A DNA stretch of 15,401 nucleotides from Flavobacterium sp. GTDB taxonomy: Bacteria > Bacteroidota > Bacteroidia > Flavobacteriales > Flavobacteriaceae. Positions 11,539 through 15,401 of this stretch are shown in pieces (the stretch's first letter is position 1; every line of letters begins with the position of its first letter). The stretch is taken from positions 1 through 15,401 of the forward strand of contig JASLID010000133.1 in NCBI GenBank assembly GCA_030153045.1, given 5' to 3'. The translations under genes and the position numbers were made by a program. The notes under the pieces were generated by a model, which worked only from the letters and a program-made list of their open reading frames with translations, did not search any database and was not told the DNA's origin.

Positions 11539-11912
11539 CCGCCGCCATGACCCTCGACGCCCGCCTCAAGGCCGACCCCACTCGCTGCTCCGGCTGCGGC
11601 TTCCATGTCCCCACGCAAGGCTGCGCGTGCCCCGGTCAGCGGCTCAAGTTCAAGGGCCAGGCCATCGCCACCGCAGCCCACCCCGCAGACCGCGCCAAGG
11701 TCGAGGCGGCGATCCGTCAGCTCGCGGCGAAGGGGCAACCGTTCTCCGCGAACGATGCCCGTGCGATCCACGGCGTCAGGGGTGGCGTGGTCGGTGCGAC
11801 GTTCTCGGCGCTGCGGTCCGAGGGTGTGATCCGGCCGTGCGGTGACGAGGTGTCGACGGACCCGGGGACGCATGGTCACCGACTGTTCCGCTGGGTGGGG
11901 GTGGCGGCGTGA
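11535..11912 (+). CDS. Zinc-knuckle plus winged-helix-like protein
   Basis: 125 residues from the GTG that overlaps the preceding stop. 'RCSGCGFHVPTQGCACPG' (18-35) provides four Cys for zinc. A linker is followed by 'AIRQLAAKGQPFSANDARAIHG', 'GVVGATFSALRSEGVIRPCG' and 'HGHRLFRWVG'. This helix/helix/wing order is shared with small phage winged-helix proteins found in early operons. DNA binding is likely; a role in replication or regulation is inferred from position. Confidence 0.65.
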   Translation: MTAAMTLDARLKADPTRCSGCGFHVPTQGCACPGQRLKFKGQAIATAAHPADRAKVEAAIRQLAAKGQPFSANDARAIHGVRGGVVGATFSALRSEGVIRPCGDEVSTDPGTHGHRLFRWVGVAA

Positions 11913-12295
11913 GCGAGCACGCGGCCGAGACAACACACACCGTGACCGTGGCGGCCCAGACTCTTGAGGAGCGTGACTGCCATTGCACTGCGACCGGTGG
12001 CCGGCCCCATGCCGAATGGGAAAGCCCCTGGGTGTCCACGTCGCCGATGCCCAGCAAGAGGGCACAGCACACCAATTCGTGCCGAGGACCGCGCGGTCAG
12101 AACGCGTGCGACTGCGGCGCGGAACAGTCCAAGAGTGCGCAGGTCGATCTGACGCTCGATCAGGCGAGCGATCTGGTCGGCGACGACATCGGCTACTGGC
12201 TCAACAACCCGTTCATGGACCGCGAGGCCATCGCCCAGAAGATTTGCTGGTGGATCACCCGCGCGTCTTCGAAGGGGCGGCAGGGCGATGCCTAA
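11909..12295 (+). CDS. Hypothetical Cys-rich protein
   Basis: 128 residues from the GTG that overlaps the preceding stop. The N-terminal half holds scattered Cys and His ('ERDCHCTATGGRPH', 'HTNSCRGPRGQNACDCG') consistent with one or two metal sites. The C-terminal half is helical ('LTLDQASDLVGDDIGYWLNNPFMDREAIAQKICWWITRAS'). No family is recognised. It ends one base before the stop of a minus-strand gene and is the last of an unbroken series of overlapping plus-strand genes starting at 9681. Confidence 0.65.
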   Translation: MSEHAAETTHTVTVAAQTLEERDCHCTATGGRPHAEWESPWVSTSPMPSKRAQHTNSCRGPRGQNACDCGAEQSKSAQVDLTLDQASDLVGDDIGYWLNNPFMDREAIAQKICWWITRASSKGRQGDA

Positions 12296-12296
12296 C

Positions 12297-12560
12297 CTAC
12301 GCGCGGGTGTACTTCTGCTGCGCGGCCTGTGCGGAGATTCCCAGCGCCTGGCCGATGGCTCGCCACGACGTGGAGGGCTCACGGTTCCGGAGGGCCTCTA
12401 CCTGATACCGGATTGCTCGGGCCGCAGCGTCAGAGATCTCGTGGAGGTCTCCCAGCGAGTCCTCTGTGACCTTATCGGCGGGCGGGAACGACAGGTGCAC
12501 AAGCGCCTGGTAGGCCGCCAGGCCGTCGGGGGTTACGCACTCTGTAGCGGTTCTCGTCAT
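12297..12560 (-). CDS. HTH protein on the minus strand within the early region
   Basis: 87 residues from the ATG at 12560, which sits 6 nt after a good -10 and has no Shine-Dalgarno. The C-terminal part 'REPSTSWRAIGQALGISAQAAQQKYTRA' (60-87) is a helix-turn-helix of the kind 'SW..IG.ALG.S.QAAQQ.Y' seen in small actinobacterial and phage regulators. The preceding 'LHEISDAAARAIRYQVEALRNR' is a helix that may dimerise. It is transcribed against the early genes, so it could be made in the lysogen. The dyad upstream is its probable own operator. Target genes beyond itself and the plus-strand run from 12656 cannot be deduced. Confidence 0.7.
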   Translation of the reverse strand: MTRTATECVTPDGLAAYQALVHLSFPPADKVTEDSLGDLHEISDAAARAIRYQVEALRNREPSTSWRAIGQALGISAQAAQQKYTRA

Positions 12561-12609
12561 GCATCAAGGTTAGTTGACGTCAGTCCAAATCGTCAACCTT
12601 TCTTGATGC
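12561..12609. promoter_or_regulatory. Promoter and long dyad upstream of the minus-strand HTH gene
   Basis: On the minus strand TTGACG (12596-12591), an 18-bp spacer and TAACCT (12572-12567) lie 6 nt before the ATG at 12560. Two nested arms are inverted around 12580-12590: GCATCAAG (12561-12568) with CTTGATGC (12602-12609), and GTTGACG (12573-12579) with CGTCAAC (12591-12597). The dyad covers -35, -10 and start, as expected of an autorepressor site. Confidence 0.7.
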
Positions 12610-12659
12610 CTCTTCTGGCCAATACGCCTGCCCGCTCGACGTCCGAGGAGTGCCCATGA
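12606..12659 (+). CDS. Possible 17-residue leader peptide
   Basis: An ATG inside the right arm of the dyad opens an 18-codon frame whose TGA overlaps the ATG of the next gene by 4 bp. No strong promoter or ribosome site is visible for it. It may be a leaderless coupling frame or simply untranslated leader. Confidence 0.25.
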   Translation: MPLLANTPARSTSEECP

Positions 12660-12856
12660 CTGGCGAGATCTACCGTCTCCACGCTCGCGTGCTGCACCGT
12701 CTCGGGCTGCATGTTCGACAGAGGCACTACGGCATCGCTCCGAGGTGCGATTGGTGCGGCCGCCGGAACACAAAGCAACGCGCCATCGCCAAGCGGAATT
12801 GGGACGCGCAGAACGCGGCCCAGGTGTCCACACCGCCCGAACAGGCGACCCCATGA
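12656..12856 (+). CDS. Small basic zinc-knuckle protein
   Basis: 66 residues from the ATG at 12656 with GAGGAG about 5 nt upstream. The first half is basic and helical ('RLHARVLHRLGLHVRQRHYG'); 'CDWCGRRN' gives a CxxC knuckle; the rest is polar. It restarts the plus-strand early genes after the minus-strand HTH gene, and its stop overlaps the next ATG. Function is unknown. Confidence 0.6.
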   Translation: MTGEIYRLHARVLHRLGLHVRQRHYGIAPRCDWCGRRNTKQRAIAKRNWDAQNAAQVSTPPEQATP

Positions 12857-13002
12857 CCGCCACCGCCACCACGATCACCTGCCCCTGCCACCTCACCCAC
12901 ATCCTCCCCGCCGAGACCGCCGCCCCCGACGTCACCGCCCGCTGCGAGGGGTGCGGGGTGCTGCTGTGGGCGCTGGCGAACCGGCCGGGGGGTGCGGCGT
13001 GA
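12853..13002 (+). CDS. 49-residue zinc-ribbon-like protein
   Basis: The ATG overlaps the preceding stop by 4 bp and the stop overlaps the methyltransferase GTG. 'ITCPCHLTHIL' and 'ARCEGCGVLLWAL' supply two Cys pairs about 19 residues apart, a minimal zinc ribbon. Function is unknown; it may assist its neighbour. Confidence 0.6.
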   Translation: MTATATTITCPCHLTHILPAETAAPDVTARCEGCGVLLWALANRPGGAA

Positions 13003-13703
13003 AGCCCCGACTGCTGGACCTGTTCTGCTGCGAGGGCGGCGCCGGATCCGGCTACATGCGCGCCGGCTGGGACGTGACCGGCGTGGACCGCGAGCGTCGG
13101 TTCGGCCGCCGCTACCCGGGTCGGTTCTTCACCGCCGACGCCCTGGACTACCTCACCAGCTACGGCCACGAGTACGACGCCGTCCACGCCTCTCCTCCGT
13201 GCCAGTTCTACACCCGCGGCAACGCCGGCCGGGTCACGGACTGGCCGCGGTCGATCCCGGCGGTGCGGGAGGCGCTGGCCGCATCGGGGCTGCCGTATGT
13301 GATCGAGAACGTCAAGGACGCGGCCTGGGACATGGAGAGCCCGGTGACGTTGTGCGGCTGCATGTTCGACCTGCACACGGTCGACACCGACGGCGTGACC
13401 ATCCATCTCCAGCGTCCCCGGCTGTTCGAGACGAGCTGGGGCATGGCGGCGCCGCGTCCCTGCGACCACTCCGCGCACGAGTGGGTGGCCGGCGCCTACG
13501 GCGGTGCACGCCGCGACAAGTACGAGGCGAAGTTCGTCCGCCGTGGTGGCTACGTGCCGCCGGACAAGGACGTCGTCAAGGCGCTGCTGGGGGTCGAGCA
13601 CGACATGACCTGGAACGGGCTGTTCGAGTGCGTGCCCCCGTCGTACACGACCCACATCGGCACCCAGCTCCTGGCCCACCTCAAGACGGAGGCCGCCGCG
13701 TGA
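12999..13703 (+). CDS. DNA (cytosine-5) methyltransferase
   Basis: 234 residues from the GTG overlapping the previous stop. Motif I is 'LLDLFCCEGGAGSGY' (5-19, AdoMet binding) with 'VTGVD' after it. 'HASPPCQFYT' (63-72) is motif IV with catalytic Cys68; 'YVIENV' (100-105) is motif VI; 'QRPRLFE' (138-144) is motif VIII. The end 'PSYTTHIGTQLL' fills the place of motif X. It is shorter than classic bacterial enzymes (usually over 300 residues) because the target-recognition part is small, a form common in actinophages. It would methylate phage DNA at a specific site, plausibly against host restriction. No restriction gene is next to it, so it looks orphan. Confidence 0.9.
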   Translation: MKPRLLDLFCCEGGAGSGYMRAGWDVTGVDRERRFGRRYPGRFFTADALDYLTSYGHEYDAVHASPPCQFYTRGNAGRVTDWPRSIPAVREALAASGLPYVIENVKDAAWDMESPVTLCGCMFDLHTVDTDGVTIHLQRPRLFETSWGMAAPRPCDHSAHEWVAGAYGGARRDKYEAKFVRRGGYVPPDKDVVKALLGVEHDMTWNGLFECVPPSYTTHIGTQLLAHLKTEAAA

Positions 13704-13798
13704 TCGCCCGCGCCCTCCTCACCACCCGCTGGCTGCTGCTCATCGCCTGCCCGCTCGTGGCGTTCGCGCTGATCGCCGTGGGCTGCCTGCGCACCTAG
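13700..13798 (+). CDS. 32-residue membrane peptide
   Basis: The GTG overlaps the methyltransferase stop by 4 bp. The peptide is almost wholly one hydrophobic helix ('WLLLIACPLVAFALIAVGCL') with basic ends. It may be a small membrane protein. Support is overlap, codon bias and clear hydrophobicity. Confidence 0.5.
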   Translation: MIARALLTTRWLLLIACPLVAFALIAVGCLRT

Positions 13799-13863
13799 AC
13801 CCCGGCGGCGGCGCTGGGCCCCATGACCGTGCCGCCGCCGGTCCAGACCGAGAAGAGAAGAAG

Positions 13864-13898
13864 GGCGCCTCGCCACCACGACAGGTCAACGAGGCGCC
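13864..13898 (+). other. Stem-loop in the gap after the methyltransferase genes
   Basis: GGCGCCTCG (13864-13872) and CGAGGCGCC (13890-13898) form a perfect 9-bp stem around a 17-nt loop. It lies in the only sizeable gap (13799-13922) of this early run and 24 nt before the next start. No U-tract follows. It could be a terminator, an mRNA-stability element or a protein-binding dyad. Confidence 0.5.
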
Positions 13899-13922
13899 GC
13901 AACTACAGGAACGAGGATACCA

Positions 13923-14105
13923 ATGTTGCTCGGAGGAATGGTCGACAAGCCGACCCCCACCAAGACCTGCGCCGTCTGCCGCCGCCCGCTCACCCACGGC
14001 GAGGACGTGTACGCCCGCGACTGGGCGGTGCTGGACCTCGGCGGCGGCGGGTTCGTGCACGAGGTCCGCTACGAGCACGTGGCCTGCGTGGACGGGGCGG
14101 TGTGA
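13923..14105 (+). CDS. Small zinc-binding protein
   Basis: 60 residues from the ATG at 13923, with GAGGAT about 6 nt upstream; an ATG at 13938 is in frame but too close to its own GGAGGA. 'KTCAVCRRPLTHGEDVYARDW' and 'YEHVACVDG' give the CxxC...H...HxxC order of a small treble-clef or LIM-like knuckle. It starts a new group after the stem-loop. Function is unknown. Confidence 0.65.
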   Translation: MLLGGMVDKPTPTKTCAVCRRPLTHGEDVYARDWAVLDLGGGGFVHEVRYEHVACVDGAV

Positions 14106-14587
14106 TGGGGCGCGAGTGGAAGCCGTCGCCGGGTGACGTGGCGCTGGTCCGCAACGAGTACGGCGTCTGGAACGTGGCGATCTACGCGGTGCGTCCTGCC
14201 GACCGTGGGCGCATCCCGTTCGTCTGGGTGTACGGCGTCAGCGACTCGACCATGCCCATCGGCGCTGAGGCCCGCCCCCTCGTCGTCATCGACCCCGAGG
14301 ACCGCGAGCAGGTCGAGCGACTGGCGGCGGCGATCAACCACCGCCACGTCTACGAGCCGTTCCCCGAGCGTGTCCAGGCCGCCCTCCGCAGCCTCATCAC
14401 CCCGCCGAAGCCCGAGGAGCCGACCGGGCTGGGAGCCGTGGTCGAGGACGCCGAGGGCGAGTTGTGGGTCAGGGTCCGGCCCCACCAGGGGGCGTTCCGT
14501 CAGGCCAGCGGTGAGCACGTCGGGCGCTACTGCATCTACGACCGGATCGCCGCCGTCCGCGTTCTCAGCGAAGGCGTGGCCCCGTGA
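14105..14587 (+). CDS. Hypothetical protein, 160 residues
   Basis: The ATG overlaps the previous TGA by one base (TGATG). The frame is open further upstream, but that part is the shadow of the preceding gene. The protein is beta-rich at first ('GDVALVRNEYGVWNVAIYAV'), then helical ('DREQVERLAAAINHRHVYEPFPERVQAALRSLI'). It ends with a second beta segment ('LWVRVRPHQGAFRQASGEHVGRYCIYDRI'). Both halves could be small SH3-like barrels. No family is recognised. Confidence 0.7.
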   Translation: MGREWKPSPGDVALVRNEYGVWNVAIYAVRPADRGRIPFVWVYGVSDSTMPIGAEARPLVVIDPEDREQVERLAAAINHRHVYEPFPERVQAALRSLITPPKPEEPTGLGAVVEDAEGELWVRVRPHQGAFRQASGEHVGRYCIYDRIAAVRVLSEGVAP

Positions 14588-14676
14588 CCGCCCAGCTCGC
14601 CTTCCTCGCCGTCTGCGCCCTGCTTCTGCTCGGTGCCCACGTCGCCGCCGTGGTCGTCCCGGGGAGGCGGCGGTGA
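14584..14676 (+). CDS. 30-residue membrane peptide
   Basis: GTG and TGA each overlap a neighbour by 4 bp. One hydrophobic helix ('AQLAFLAVCALLLLGAHVAAVVV') is followed by a basic GRRR end, a typical N-out or N-in single-span micro-protein. Function is unknown. Confidence 0.5.
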   Translation: MTAQLAFLAVCALLLLGAHVAAVVVPGRRR

Positions 14677-15215
14677 GTGGGGAGGCAGGCATCTTCGTCG
14701 CGGTCGATGGAGAGCCCGTCGACCTGTCCGAAGTGTCGTGGATTCAGATCGCTCCGTGCGGGTGCGTCTGCGCCGCGTCGATGGCCTACAGCGATTACGG
14801 CAGCGGTCCCGCTCGCGTCATTGCGACAGCACAGGATGCGGCGAAGTCGATGGGTTCCAAGGCCGAGCGAAAGCAGGACGAGGAGCGCGGCTTCACATGG
14901 CGTCCCATCCGGCGCACCGACCTCCAGATGCCCGAGTGCCAGCACGAGCCGAAGTGGGGCTACGAGCACGCTCCCGTTCCCGATGGGATGGGATGGGCGG
15001 TGGGTGGCTACTACCGCGACCGAACCAGGACGCTGCACCTCGTGCCGTCTGTCTCCATCGAGACGGATGACGCCAAGGTGCCTCGCGAGCACTGGACCGC
15101 CACCTCGCTCTGCTCCGCCGCAACCAAGGTCCAGTGGGATGCACGTTGGCATGTGCGCGACGGCAAGGTCGAGTGCAAGCGGTGCTGGAAACTCGCCGCC
15201 GAGGCCGACCAGTGA
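14673..15215 (+). CDS. Hypothetical protein with Cys motifs
   Basis: 180 residues from the GTG that overlaps the previous stop. The N-terminal part has 'IQIAPCGCVCAASM'. A middle Lys/Glu-rich helix ('KSMGSKAERKQDEERGF') follows, then 'MPECQHEPKWGYEH', and near the end 'ATSLCSAA' and 'KVECKRCWKL'. The Cys pattern suggests one or more zinc sites. Some codons end in A or T more often than in its neighbours, but the bias is not extreme. Unlike adjacent genes it is medium-sized; no family is recognised. Confidence 0.65.
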   Translation: MSGEAGIFVAVDGEPVDLSEVSWIQIAPCGCVCAASMAYSDYGSGPARVIATAQDAAKSMGSKAERKQDEERGFTWRPIRRTDLQMPECQHEPKWGYEHAPVPDGMGWAVGGYYRDRTRTLHLVPSVSIETDDAKVPREHWTATSLCSAATKVQWDARWHVRDGKVECKRCWKLAAEADQ

Positions 15216-15401
15216 CCGCCCCCTGGCCGCCCGGGCTGCCCGTCATCGGCGACCTCCTCGCCGACGACCTCGTCCGCGTCCAAGCACCCCACGTCATCGC
15301 CGCCGCCGAAGCGCTGCTGGCCCAACCGCAGGAGACCCGCATGAACGCCTCCCACCCCGACCTCGCCACCTCCGCCGCGAAGGAGTCCGCATGGGCCCGG
15401 G
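15212..15401 (+). CDS. Hypothetical protein, truncated at window end
   Basis: The GTG overlaps the preceding stop by 4 bp and the frame is open to the right edge (at least 63 residues). The visible part has a Pro-rich start ('APWPPGLPVIGDLL') and an Ala-rich helix ('HVIAAAEALLAQPQETRM'). It cannot be classified from this piece. An ATG at 15391 in another frame could begin a following gene. Confidence 0.5.
   Translation, partial: MTAPWPPGLPVIGDLLADDLVRVQAPHVIAAAEALLAQPQETRMNASHPDLATSAAKESAWAR

Noticed and set aside
12722..12731. AGGCACTACG as a distant copy of the cro operator
   Set aside because: Only an 8-bp match inside a gene, about as expected by chance in 15 kb.
12570..13679. 369-codon minus-strand frame opposite the methyltransferase
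   Set aside because: Antisense to a clear methyltransferase; no domain pattern or ribosome site.

Overview
This window looks like part of a temperate tailed phage (free or as a prophage) of a high-GC actinobacterium. The grounds are the strongly G/C-biased third codon positions, frequent GTG starts, long runs of short genes joined by 4-bp GTGA/ATGA overlaps, actinophage-style tail, lysis and holin proteins, and a tyrosine integrase next to a divergent repressor/Cro pair. No rRNA, tRNA, CRISPR array or insertion sequence was seen. The host genus cannot be read from this window.

Layout. 1-3511 is the end of the tail module: a LamG-containing minor tail protein (open at the left edge), a small tail-tip protein and a modular tail fibre. 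A minus-strand gene for a secreted protein sits between the first two and looks like lysogenic cargo. 3512-3788 is non-coding and carries a strong hairpin. 3789-5578 is a lysis module: small membrane proteins, a bitopic membrane protein, an M15-type endolysin and small accessory genes. The presumed holin lies 2.6 kb further on (7740-7916). Between endolysin and holin are a minus-strand four-gene cassette ending in a ribbon-helix-helix protein (5575-6345) and a divergent plus-strand pair, an HNH endonuclease and an EEP-fold nuclease (6368-7598). Both sides appear to start from one symmetric promoter region holding three copies of a 14-bp operator-like site at exact 24-bp spacing.

A terminator-like hairpin (7953-7985) separates the late genes from the minus-strand integrase and repressor (7995-9255). 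A 113-bp divergent control region follows, then the plus-strand Cro-like protein (9369-9590). The repressor has an extra C-terminal tail ending in an ssrA-like Leu-Ala-Ala and lies directly upstream of int. That arrangement recalls integration-dependent immunity in mycobacteriophages such as BPs.

9681-15401 is the early region. Two distinctive phage proteins of unknown function (9681-10301 and 10687-11106) flank a G-rich segment with repeated GGCAGGCA units. Its reading frame is joined to both neighbours by 4-bp overlaps but has clearly abnormal codon use, and it is the oddest part of the window. After it come many tiny Cys-rich genes, a winged-helix-like protein, a minus-strand HTH gene with its own dyad-containing promoter, a C5 cytosine methyltransferase and further hypothetical genes, the last open at the right edge.

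Several regulatory genes (rep, cro, the HNH gene, the 80-aa gene opposite it, int and the minus-strand HTH gene) share a -10-like TANNNT hexamer only 6 or 7 nt before the ATG and lack a properly spaced Shine-Dalgarno. This suggests leaderless transcripts. The plus-strand early and late genes instead rely on Shine-Dalgarno sites and overlapping stop/start codons.
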